A program made the position numbers and the translations under genes. From NCBI GenBank assembly GCA_036568605.1, contig DATCSE010000361.1:1-5514 (forward strand): DNA of 5,514 bases. Reading direction: 5' to 3'. Shown piece by piece: positions 1-5,514 of the stretch. The stretch comes from DATCSE01 sp036568605. Its GTDB lineage: Bacteria > Pseudomonadota > Gammaproteobacteria > Burkholderiales > Burkholderiaceae_C. Positions within the stretch are counted from its first letter, which is position 1. Each line of letters starts with the position of its first letter. Below the pieces are notes generated by a model, which was not told where the DNA came from, did not search any database, and was given only the letters and a program-made list of their open reading frames with translations.

Positions 1-531
1 GTCGTGCGTCGGCTCGAAGCGCTCGAGAATCTTCAGCGGCAGGCCCGCGCGAAAGCGCGGCGAGCGGCACGGCCCGATGCGCCAGCGCCGCCGGCCGCGC
101 AGCTGCAGCAGGAACACATCGTAGGAATCGACGTGCGGGCCGACGCCGCCGCCATCGCTGGCGTACGAGATCATCAGATCGTCGAGCCGCGCATCGGGTA
201 CGAAGCGGAAGTTCGTCAACAGCCGGTGCGCCTCGTCCAGATGCAGGTCCACGCCTTGCACCAGCAGCGTCCAGCGCGGCTGCTTCAGCGGCGGCAACGC
301 ACGGCGCGAGAACGGCCCATGCGCGAGCGACCAACGTGCGCCTTGGTGCACGATCAGGCGCGATTGCACGTCGTCGCGCGCCGCCAGCTCGAACAGTTGC
401 TGGCGCGCGATCGGCGGCGTGCCGCCGGGATAGGAGCCGCGCACCAGCAGCGGCTTCTTCTGCCAGTGCCGGCGCATGAAGGTCTGCGGCGACAGGCCGC
501 CGAGCAGCGGCGTCGCGAGTTCGATGTCCAT
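1..531 (-). CDS. roxA: RoxA/YcfD-type cupin (JmjC) ribosomal protein uL16 arginine hydroxylase, N-terminal part, cut by window edge
   Basis: Reading the minus strand from the ATG at 531 gives 177 uninterrupted codons to the left window edge; the rest of the gene lies outside, so no stop is seen. The protein begins MDIELATPLLGGLSPQTFMR and continues with RHWQKKPLLVRG (residues 21-32), the typical opening of the YcfD/RoxA family. Residues 132-150 (PHVDSYDVFLLQLRGRRRW) carry the HxD part of the Fe(II) facial triad, His133 and Asp135. The third ligand, a histidine, would be beyond the edge. Known members are 2-oxoglutarate/Fe(II)-dependent oxygenases that hydroxylate an arginine of 50S protein uL16 (L16); E. 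coli YcfD has 373 residues, so roughly half is present. The start is chosen because the family N-terminus fits exactly; no clear Shine-Dalgarno sequence precedes it. The gene diverges from the SlyD-type isomerase gene with 50 bp between the starts. The substrate is inferred from family resemblance; another cupin_4 protein is possible. Confidence 0.88.
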   Translation of the reverse strand, partial: MDIELATPLLGGLSPQTFMRRHWQKKPLLVRGSYPGGTPPIARQQLFELAARDDVQSRLIVHQGARWSLAHGPFSRRALPPLKQPRWTLLVQGVDLHLDEAHRLLTNFRFVPDARLDDLMISYASDGGGVGPHVDSYDVFLLQLRGRRRWRIGPCRSPRFRAGLPLKILERFEPTHD

Positions 532-581
532 CACGGCATTGTGCGTCGCCGCGGCCCGGCGGCCTGTGCGATCATCGTCCG

Positions 582-1103
582 ATGCACATCACCAATCCCT
601 GCGTCGTCACGCTGACCTGGCGACTGCAAGATGCCCAGGGCCAGCTCATCGACGAGCTGAAGGAGCCGGTCGAGTTCTTCTACGGCGGCGACGACCTGCT
701 CGCCAAGGTCGAAGAGGCGCTCGCCGACCAGGAGCCCGGCTTCGAAGCCTCGCTGTACCTCGAACCCGAACATGCATTCGGCGAGTACGACCCGGCGCTC
801 GTGTTCTTCGAGGAGCGCTCGGCGCTGCCCGAAGGCGTCGAGGTCGGCATGCAGTTCGACGGCGTCCCCGAAGGCGCGAAGACGCCCAACATGCCGGCCG
901 ATGCGATCTACACGGTCACCGAGGCCTACCCCGACCATGTCGTGCTCGACGGCAACCACCCGCTGGCCGGCATCGCGCTGCGCATCGCCCTGAAGGTGCT
1001 GGAGGTGCGCGAGGCGACCGAGCAGGAGATCGAGGAGCGCAGCGTCGGCCAGCCGGTGTTCACGGTGATGAACACCGCGCCGGGGGGCTCGACGCTGCAT
1101 TGA
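582..1103 (+). CDS. SlyD-type FKBP peptidyl-prolyl cis-trans isomerase
   Basis: This 173-residue cytoplasmic protein has the SlyD layout. The N-terminal FKBP strand segment is at residues 8-25 (VVTLTWRLQDAQGQLIDE). FKBP core motifs follow at 31-47 (EFFYGGDDLLAKVEEAL) and 54-73 (FEASLYLEPEHAFGEYDPAL), then the insert-in-flap chaperone domain at about 74-120. The diagnostic return segment is VLDGNHPLAGIALRIALKVLEVREAT (its first part at 121-134), matching SlyD's VxDGNHxLAG. Family members catalyse cis-trans isomerisation of prolyl bonds and act as folding chaperones. The His/Cys-rich metal-binding tail of E. coli SlyD (196 residues) is absent; the C-terminus here is short and ends GGSTLH, so a nickel-delivery role is unlikely. 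The ATG at 582 fits the family start, but no purine-rich ribosome-binding site is visible, so it may be weakly initiated or leaderless. It diverges from the uL16 hydroxylase gene and converges on the nucleotidyltransferase gene, 14 bp away. Confidence 0.93.
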   Translation: MHITNPCVVTLTWRLQDAQGQLIDELKEPVEFFYGGDDLLAKVEEALADQEPGFEASLYLEPEHAFGEYDPALVFFEERSALPEGVEVGMQFDGVPEGAKTPNMPADAIYTVTEAYPDHVVLDGNHPLAGIALRIALKVLEVREATEQEIEERSVGQPVFTVMNTAPGGSTLH

Positions 1104-1109
1104 GCGCCC

Positions 1110-1129
1110 AAGCGCACCTACGTGCGCTT
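1110..1129. terminator. Perfect 8-bp hairpin at a convergent gene junction, possible bidirectional terminator
   Basis: AAGCGCAC and GTGCGCTT form a perfect 8-bp inverted repeat separated by the 4-base loop CTAC. It sits 7 bases after the isomerase stop codon and spans the TAG stop of the convergent nucleotidyltransferase gene (1118-1120). The position is right for a shared transcription terminator. There is no clear T tract on either side beyond the two bases closing the stem, so a classical intrinsic terminator is not well supported. It may only slow polymerase or protect mRNA 3' ends. Confidence 0.4.
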
Positions 1130-1834
1130 CGCGACCGGCCGTGGCATCAACGCCTTGATGCGTGCCCAGAGCACCGCTTTTGGAACCGTCGTCATTTGCA
1201 TCGCCTGCATGCACTGATCGAGCCGATGCGGCCGCTCGCGCAGGCTCGCGATGGCCTTGACCAGGTCCGCTTCGATGCTTGCGCCGTAGGCGCCCTTCGC
1301 CTTGTCGACGGCGTCGCGCAACAGCTTCTTGGGCGGCTCCATCATCGCGAGGTCGATCAGATCGCGGCTGAACACCGCGTCGTCGCGCCAGCGATCCGAG
1401 TTCGCCAAAAGCTTGCTCGCGGCCATGTCGAGCGCGGTCAGTGTCGCGACACCGCACACACGATCCCCTTCGCCCGGCCGCTCGAGCGAGATCCGGGCTT
1501 CGAACACGATCTCGAATTTGATCTCGACATCGCCGACCCGCAGCATGGTCCGCACACCGTACTGATCGGCGCGCACCTCGCGTACCTGCTGCAGCGCCCT
1601 GCCCGGCTTCACGACAGCGCCGACTCCATCCGGTCCTGACAAGCTTTGCCGCAAATGCCGATAGCCGTCGCGGTCGGACACGAGGAAGTCGATGTCCACC
1701 GACTCGCGGTATTCGCCGTAGCGCAGTGCGATCGCCGTGCCGCCGCCGAACAGGCAGCCGTTCGCTTCCAGCCGCTCGGCAGCCAGCGCTTCCAGCACGC
1801 TCGCCACACAACGATGATGCGCGCGCTCAAACAA
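1118..1834 (-). CDS. AbiEii/AbiGii-type nucleotidyltransferase, putative toxin of a toxin-antitoxin pair
   Basis: This 238-residue protein has the features of the AbiEii/AbiGii (DNA polymerase beta-like) nucleotidyltransferase family. The glycine-rich motif GGGTAIALRYG is at residues 30-40 and the metal-binding SVDIDFLV at 45-52, with Asp47 and Asp49. A third-strand segment VEIKFEIV lies at 103-110, DMAASKLLANSDR at 136-148 (Asp136, Lys141, Arg148), and RDLIDLAMM at 157-165, equivalent to the family's (K/R)DxxDL. Known relatives are toxins of AbiE systems, and mycobacterial MenT enzymes add nucleotides to tRNA acceptor ends; the target here is unknown. The start is taken as TTG at 1834, which begins MFERAHHR in the family register. 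AAGGGA at 1842-1847 on the minus strand lies 7 bases ahead. The start overlaps the regulator's stop by 8 bases (TTGTTTGA), implying translational coupling and so dependence on antitoxin translation. All catalytic motifs look intact. It could also be a stand-alone nucleotidyltransferase without toxicity. Confidence 0.87.
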   Translation of the reverse strand: MFERAHHRCVASVLEALAAERLEANGCLFGGGTAIALRYGEYRESVDIDFLVSDRDGYRHLRQSLSGPDGVGAVVKPGRALQQVREVRADQYGVRTMLRVGDVEIKFEIVFEARISLERPGEGDRVCGVATLTALDMAASKLLANSDRWRDDAVFSRDLIDLAMMEPPKKLLRDAVDKAKGAYGASIEADLVKAIASLRERPHRLDQCMQAMQMTTVPKAVLWARIKALMPRPVAKRT

Positions 1835-2312
1835 GCGGGCGTCCCTTGCCGACGGTCGCGATCAGCGCATCGACCAGCGCACGCTCGTGCGGCAGCATCT
1901 GCTCATGGTCGAGATGCCGCCAGTTGCGCTCGTAGAGACTCAGCGCCTCGGCGGGCGTGATCTCGGTCGTGCCCTTCAGTTGCCAAGCCAGGCGCTTGAG
2001 CTGCGGGAATTCATCGAGAACGATATGCGCCGGCACCCGGATCGTCGCGTTGCGTTCGCTCGACTTGCGTGCCACGGGATCGACCAACTCGAGCTCGAGG
2101 CCGATCGCCGAGATCGCGCTCATGTAAGCCCCCATCGTCACGGACGGCTCGCCGCGTTCGATGCGGTGCAACGTGACACGCGACATTCCGGCGGCCTCCG
2201 CGACAGTCGTCGCGCTGAGCTTGTGATGCTGGCGCTGCGCACGAATCTGCGCCCCCAGCGCCTGCAGCCGGGCCGTCGCGACATCACCAGGATCAGGCGG
2301 TTTGGCCGGCAT
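1827..2312 (-). CDS. XRE-family helix-turn-helix regulator, putative antitoxin paired with the AbiEii-type protein
   Basis: The protein has 161 residues from the ATG at 2312. Residues 17-55 form an XRE/Cro-like helix-turn-helix: LGAQIRAQRQ (helix 1), ATTVAEAAGMS (helix 2 at about 34-44) and RVTLHRIERGEPSVTMG (recognition helix from about 45). The C-terminal half (about 93-161) is a separate charged helical region with YERNWRH at 127-133 and ERALVDALI at 143-151. I infer that it holds the surface neutralising the nucleotidyltransferase, as non-DNA-binding halves do in many antitoxins. Classical AbiEi antitoxins are winged-helix proteins of a different fold, so this would be a variant pairing. 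Two other in-frame starts exist, ATG at 2324 and TTG at 2333, adding 3 or 7 residues; 2312 is preferred because GAGA lies 6 bases upstream of it. The gene follows the efflux permease after a 53-bp gap holding an inverted repeat, and overlaps the next gene by 8 bases. Autoregulation through the repeat is likely but unproven. Confidence 0.85.
   Translation of the reverse strand: MPAKPPDPGDVATARLQALGAQIRAQRQHHKLSATTVAEAAGMSRVTLHRIERGEPSVTMGAYMSAISAIGLELELVDPVARKSSERNATIRVPAHIVLDEFPQLKRLAWQLKGTTEITPAEALSLYERNWRHLDHEQMLPHERALVDALIATVGKGRPLV
1842..1847 (-). promoter_or_regulatory. Shine-Dalgarno site for the nucleotidyltransferase gene
   Basis: The minus strand reads AAGGGA here, 7 bases before the TTG at 1834. 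It lies inside the last codons of the upstream regulator gene. This is what decides in favour of the TTG start, since no ATG lies nearby in that frame, and it supports coupled translation of the two genes. Confidence 0.6.
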
Positions 2313-2318
2313 GCTGAT

Positions 2319-2358
2319 TCTCATTCTATACAAATCGACCGAAATGTACAGAATGAGA
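2319..2358. repeat. 14-bp inverted repeat (one mismatch), probable operator of the XRE/AbiEii operon
   Basis: On the plus strand the arms are TCTCATTCTATACA (2319-2332) and TGTACAGAATGAGA (2345-2358). The second is the reverse complement of the first except for one base, and the spacer is 12 bases with partial symmetry (TCG/CGA). The arms are strikingly AT-rich against the GC-rich surroundings. The element fills most of the gap between the permease stop and the regulator start. Its location and dyad symmetry fit binding by a dimeric XRE repressor. In RNA the two arms would pair fully, the mismatch becoming a G-U pair. It lacks a GC-rich stem and a U tract, so it is not a normal intrinsic terminator. 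Confidence 0.75.
2323..2350 (-). promoter_or_regulatory. Candidate sigma-70 promoter for the XRE/AbiEii operon, inside the inverted repeat
   Basis: On the minus strand TGTACA (2350-2345; 4 of 6 matches to TTGACA) is followed after 16 bases by TAGAAT (2328-2323; 5 of 6 matches to TATAAT). Each hexamer lies in one arm of the inverted repeat, so a repressor bound there would block the promoter. Transcription would begin near 2316, leaving almost no leader before the ATG at 2312. The match is by eye and the -35 element is weak. Confidence 0.45.
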
Positions 2359-2365
2359 TACAGGT

Positions 2366-5300
2366 CTAGGCGTGCTTGGCCTCTTCTTCCGTCAGCACCG
2401 GTGCGGCACCGCTCTCCGGCGTCGTCACCGGCCCCTTGCCGCTGAAGCGGTCCAGCGCCAGGTAGATCACCGGCGTGATGTACAGCGTGATCGCCTGCGA
2501 GAACACCAGCCCGCCGACGACCGCCAGACCCAGCGGCTGACGCAGCTCGGCACCGGCGCCCAGGCCGAGTGCGATCGGCAACGCACCGGCCAGCGCCGCG
2601 AGCGTCGTCATCATGATCGGGCGGAAGCGCAGGATGCAGGCCTCGCGGATGGCCTGCGCCGGCGCCATGGCCTGCTGGCGCTGCGCGTCCAGCGCGAAGT
2701 CGATCATCATGATCGCGTTCTTCTTGACGATGCCGATCAGCAGCAGGATGCCGATCATTGCGATCAGCGTCAGGTCCATGTCGAACATCTTCAGCGTGAG
2801 CAGTGCGCCGACCGCGGCCGACGGCAACCCGGCGAGGATCGTGATCGGGTGGATGTAGCTCTCGTACAGCACGCCCAGCAGCACGTAGATCACGAGCAGC
2901 GCCGCAACGATCAGGATCGCCTGGCTGCCCTGCGAGCTCTTGAACACCGCCGCGTCGCCGCCGTACGTCGTGATGATCGAGGCCGGCATCTTCAGTTCGT
3001 CACGGTAGCGCTCGATCTTCGCGGTCGCGTCGCCCAGCGCGGCGCCGGGTGCGAGGTTGAACGACACGGTCACCGCCTGCAGCTGGCCGACGTGGTTGAT
3101 CGCGGTCGGGCCCACCGTGCGGTCGACCGTCGTGAACGCCGACATCGGCACCAGCGCGCCGGTCGCCGAGCGCACGTAGATGCCGTTGAACGCGTTCTCG
3201 TCCTGCTTCGCGCCGGGCACGACCTCGAGGATCACCTGGTAGCTGTCGGTCGGCGTGTAGATCGTCGAGACCTGGCGCTCGCCGAACGCGCTGTACAGCG
3301 CCGAGCGCACGTTGTCGATGGACACCCCGAGCGTGTTTGCGCGGTCGCGGTCGATCTTCAGCGAGGCCTGCAGCCCGCGCAGCTGCGAATCGCTGGTCAC
3401 GTCGCGGAACAGCGCGACGTCCGGGCGCATCTTGTCCTGCAGCTGCACGGCCCAGCTGTTGATCTCGTCGGCGCGCACGCTCTGCAGGATGTACTGGTAC
3501 TGCGCCTTGCTCGGCCGGCCGCCCAGCTGCAGGTTCTGGATCGGCCGCATGAACACCGCGATGCCCGGCACCGCCGCGACCTTGCGGCGCAGCCCCTCGA
3601 TCACCTGCTTCATCGACGCCCGCTCGCGGCGCTCCTTCAGCGTGACGAACATGCGCCCGGTGTTCTGCGAGCCGGTGCCGCCGTTGAACGAACTGACGTT
3701 GCGCACGTTCGGGTCCTCGCGGATGATCGCGGCCACGCGGTCCTGCAGCCGCACCATCTCCGGGAACGACGTGTCTTCCGAGGCCTCGGTCGAGATCGTG
3801 ATCTGGCCGATGTCCTCCTCGGGGAAGAAGCCCTTCGGGATCGTGACGAACAGCCAGGCGGTCGCGGCGAAGGTCGCCAGCGCGACCAGCAGCACGATGC
3901 CGCGGTGCCGCAGCGCGACGTCCAGCGAGCGCGTGTACAGCGCGAGCACCGCGTCGAAGCCGCGCTCGAACGAACGCACCAGCGCGCCCGGCGGCTTCTT
4001 GTGCGCCTCGTCGCTGAGGAAGCGGCTCGCGAGCATCGGCACCAGCGTCAACGAGACGAATGCCGAGGCCACGATCGCGAGCCCGACGATCACCGCGAAC
4101 TCGTGGAACAGCAGGCCGATCACGCCCGGCATGAAGAAGATCGGAATGAACACCGCGACCAGCGAGCTCGAGATCGACAGGATCGTGAAGCCGACTTCGC
4201 GCGAGCCGCGCAGCGCGGCCTGGAACGGCGGCACGCCCTCCTCGACGTGGCGCATGATGTTCTCCAGCATCACGATCGCGTCGTCGACCACCAGACCCAC
4301 CGCGAGCGTCAGCCCGAGCAGCGAGATGTTGTCCAGCGTGTAGCCGAAGCCCCAGAGCAGCGAGATCGCGCCGATCAGCGAGACCGGCAGCGACAGCGTC
4401 GGGATGACCGTCGCGACGAAGCGCCGCAGGAACAGGAAGATCACCAGCACGACCAGCACGATCGTGCCCAGCATCGTCAGCGTCACGTCGTGCAGTGCGG
4501 CGCGGATCGAGATGGAGCGGTCGTTGACCATGGTCATGCGCACCGACTGCGGCAGCTGCGCCTGGAAGCCGGGCATCGCGGCGCGCACCGCGTCGACCAC
4601 CTTCACGGTGTTCGCATCGGGCTGGCGCAGCACCGCCAGGCTGATCGAGGTCTCGCCGTTCAGGCTGGCCGAGGTCTTGACGATCTCGTAGCTGTCTTCC
4701 ACCTGCGCAACGTCGCGCAGCCGCACCGTGTTGCCGTTGCGGCTGCTGATGATCAGCTCGGCGAATTCGGCCGCATTGCGCAGCTGCCTGTTCGCCTGCA
4801 GGGTCAGCGTCTGCTTCGGCCCATCCAGCGTGCCGACCGGCGTGTTCACGTTGGCGGCGCGCAGCGCCGCGTTGACCTCGTCGAGGCTGATGTTGCGCGC
4901 GGTCAGCGCCTCGGGCAGCGCGCGCACGCGCACCGCGAAGCGCTTCTGGCCGAAGATGTTGACCTGCGCGACGCCGTCCAGCGTCGACAGCGTCGGCGAG
5001 ATCAGGTGCTCGGCGTAGTCGTTCAGCTCGGACAGGTTCAGCGACGGCGAGGTCAGCGCGATGAACAGGATGGGCGCGTCCGCTGGATTGACCTTGCGGT
5101 ACGACGGCGGGATCGTCATGTCGACCGGCAGCGTGCGCTGCGCGCGCAGCAGCGCGGCCTGCACGTCGACCGCCGCGGCGTCGATGTCGCGCCCCTGGTC
5201 GAACTCCAGCGTCACCGACGTCGTGCCCAGCGTGTTGGTCGAGCTGATGACGTTGATGCCCGGGATGGTCTGGAACTGCTTCTCGAGCTGCAGCGCGACC

Positions 5301-5485
5301 GAGGTCGCCATCGTCTCGGGGCTGGCGCCGGGCAGCGTCGCCGAGACGTTGATGACCGGCGTGTTGTAGCTGGGCAGCGCGGCGATCGGAATCTTGCCGT
5401 AGGCGATGATGCCGGCGACGACGATCGCAGCGTTCAGCAGCACCGTCAGCACCGGACGGCGGATGAACAGCTCCGAGAGGTTCAT
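2366..5485 (-). CDS. RND multidrug efflux permease, HAE1 family, MdtB/MdtC-like
   Basis: This 1039-residue inner-membrane protein has full family length. It exports compounds by proton antiport as a trimer, working with a periplasmic adaptor and an outer-membrane channel. It opens MNLSELFIRRPVLTVLL, with TM1 at about 11-29. A first periplasmic porter loop (30-335) contains LPGASPETMATSV (51-63). TM2-TM6 lie at about 338-488, TM7 at about 528-548, the second porter loop at 549-853, and TM8-TM12 at about 855-1010. Proton-relay residues are present: Asp401-Asp402 in GLVVDDAIVMLEN (397-409), Lys922 in GIVKKNAIMMIDF (918-930), and the RFRPIMMTTLAAL segment (953-965) with the arginine. The porter loops resemble MdtB/MdtC more than AcrB (YRKVNPADAPI at 129-139), but I cannot assign a subunit. 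The start overlaps an upstream stop codon (ATGA), suggesting an efflux operon read from the right edge. No adaptor or channel gene follows; a toxin-antitoxin pair does. The substrate cannot be told from sequence. Confidence 0.95.
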   Translation of the reverse strand: MNLSELFIRRPVLTVLLNAAIVVAGIIAYGKIPIAALPSYNTPVINVSATLPGASPETMATSVALQLEKQFQTIPGINVISSTNTLGTTSVTLEFDQGRDIDAAAVDVQAALLRAQRTLPVDMTIPPSYRKVNPADAPILFIALTSPSLNLSELNDYAEHLISPTLSTLDGVAQVNIFGQKRFAVRVRALPEALTARNISLDEVNAALRAANVNTPVGTLDGPKQTLTLQANRQLRNAAEFAELIISSRNGNTVRLRDVAQVEDSYEIVKTSASLNGETSISLAVLRQPDANTVKVVDAVRAAMPGFQAQLPQSVRMTMVNDRSISIRAALHDVTLTMLGTIVLVVLVIFLFLRRFVATVIPTLSLPVSLIGAISLLWGFGYTLDNISLLGLTLAVGLVVDDAIVMLENIMRHVEEGVPPFQAALRGSREVGFTILSISSSLVAVFIPIFFMPGVIGLLFHEFAVIVGLAIVASAFVSLTLVPMLASRFLSDEAHKKPPGALVRSFERGFDAVLALYTRSLDVALRHRGIVLLVALATFAATAWLFVTIPKGFFPEEDIGQITISTEASEDTSFPEMVRLQDRVAAIIREDPNVRNVSSFNGGTGSQNTGRMFVTLKERRERASMKQVIEGLRRKVAAVPGIAVFMRPIQNLQLGGRPSKAQYQYILQSVRADEINSWAVQLQDKMRPDVALFRDVTSDSQLRGLQASLKIDRDRANTLGVSIDNVRSALYSAFGERQVSTIYTPTDSYQVILEVVPGAKQDENAFNGIYVRSATGALVPMSAFTTVDRTVGPTAINHVGQLQAVTVSFNLAPGAALGDATAKIERYRDELKMPASIITTYGGDAAVFKSSQGSQAILIVAALLVIYVLLGVLYESYIHPITILAGLPSAAVGALLTLKMFDMDLTLIAMIGILLLIGIVKKNAIMMIDFALDAQRQQAMAPAQAIREACILRFRPIMMTTLAALAGALPIALGLGAGAELRQPLGLAVVGGLVFSQAITLYITPVIYLALDRFSGKGPVTTPESGAAPVLTEEEAKHA

Positions 5486-5514
5486 CGCGCCGCCACCGTC
5501 GCGCCGACCAGCCC
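5482..5514 (-). CDS. C-terminal end of an upstream gene, probably the previous cistron of the efflux operon
   Basis: On the minus strand one frame reads ten codons in from the right edge (GLVGATVAAR) and ends in TGA at 5484-5482. That stop overlaps the permease ATG as ATGA. Such 4-base overlaps are common between cistrons of RND efflux operons, where the preceding gene is an adaptor or a partner permease. Ten residues are too few to identify a family, so this rests on the overlap and context only. Confidence 0.4.
   Translation of the reverse strand, partial: GLVGATVAAR

Noticed and set aside
548..563. Short inverted repeat GCCGC/GCGGC in the divergent gap
   Set aside because: Arms of five G/C bases are expected by chance in DNA of this composition, and no promoter hexamers line up with it.
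4..615. Plus-strand open frame of 203 codons
   Set aside because: It is the antisense shadow of the RoxA-type gene, whose reading frame has clear family motifs.
476..1639. Plus-strand open frame of 387 codons
   Set aside because: It overlaps the well-supported isomerase gene in a different frame and runs antisense to the nucleotidyltransferase. Its composition is that of a GC-rich shadow frame.
531..1811. Long minus-strand open frame of 426 codons
   Set aside because: It lies antisense to the isomerase gene and in another frame of the nucleotidyltransferase gene. Its translation is arginine- and alanine-rich and of low complexity, as expected from GC-rich shadow frames, and shows no family motif.
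2313..2333. Upstream TTG (2333) or ATG (2324) as the start of the XRE regulator
   Set aside because: Both lie inside the inverted repeat and candidate promoter, and neither has a ribosome-binding site. ATG at 2312 has GAGA at a suitable distance, but 2324 cannot be fully excluded.
3312..4343. Plus-strand open frame of 343 codons opposite the efflux permease
   Set aside because: It is serine/threonine/arginine-rich with no recognisable domain. It lies wholly within the conserved permease on the other strand, so stop-free length is explained by the permease codon bias.
1..5514. tRNA, rRNA, CRISPR array, insertion sequence or integrase
   Set aside because: None was seen. There are no regularly spaced repeats and no transposase or integrase motifs, and nearly all bases are taken up by identified genes.

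Overview
The window is about 5.5 kb of dense, GC-rich coding DNA. Codons end strongly in G or C, and the proteins resemble those of Proteobacteria, most likely a betaproteobacterium of the order Burkholderiales. That placement is an inference from composition and protein resemblance; no rRNA or other taxonomic marker is present.

Left part (1-1103): two genes diverge from a 50-bp gap. On the minus strand is the N-terminal half of a RoxA/YcfD-type JmjC (cupin-fold) oxygenase, the family that hydroxylates an arginine of ribosomal protein uL16. It is cut by the left window edge, so it has no stop codon here. On the plus strand is a complete SlyD-type FKBP peptidyl-prolyl isomerase. Both fit a housekeeping role in ribosome and protein maturation.

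Middle part (1104-2365): a compact two-gene minus-strand operon. It encodes an XRE-type helix-turn-helix protein followed, with an 8-base overlap, by an AbiEii/AbiGii-type nucleotidyltransferase. The layout is that of a toxin-antitoxin module, with the regulator first and the toxin candidate second and translationally coupled. In front of the regulator gene is a 14-bp inverted repeat with one mismatch, which contains a plausible promoter and is the best candidate for the module's own operator. The operon converges on the isomerase gene, and a perfect 8-bp hairpin lies across the junction.

Right part (2366-5514): a complete 1039-residue RND efflux permease of the MdtB/MdtC-like (HAE1) type on the minus strand. 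Its start overlaps by four bases what looks like the stop codon of another gene running in from the right edge, probably another part of the same efflux operon. The toxin-antitoxin module lies directly downstream on the same strand, where an outer-membrane channel gene might otherwise have been found. There is no stretch of 300 bases without a gene.

The most interesting part is the XRE/AbiEii pair with its palindromic control region, squeezed into the 53 bases between the permease stop and the regulator start. In a read-through transcript from the efflux gene, that palindrome could also fold into an RNA hairpin that covers the regulator's ribosome-binding region.
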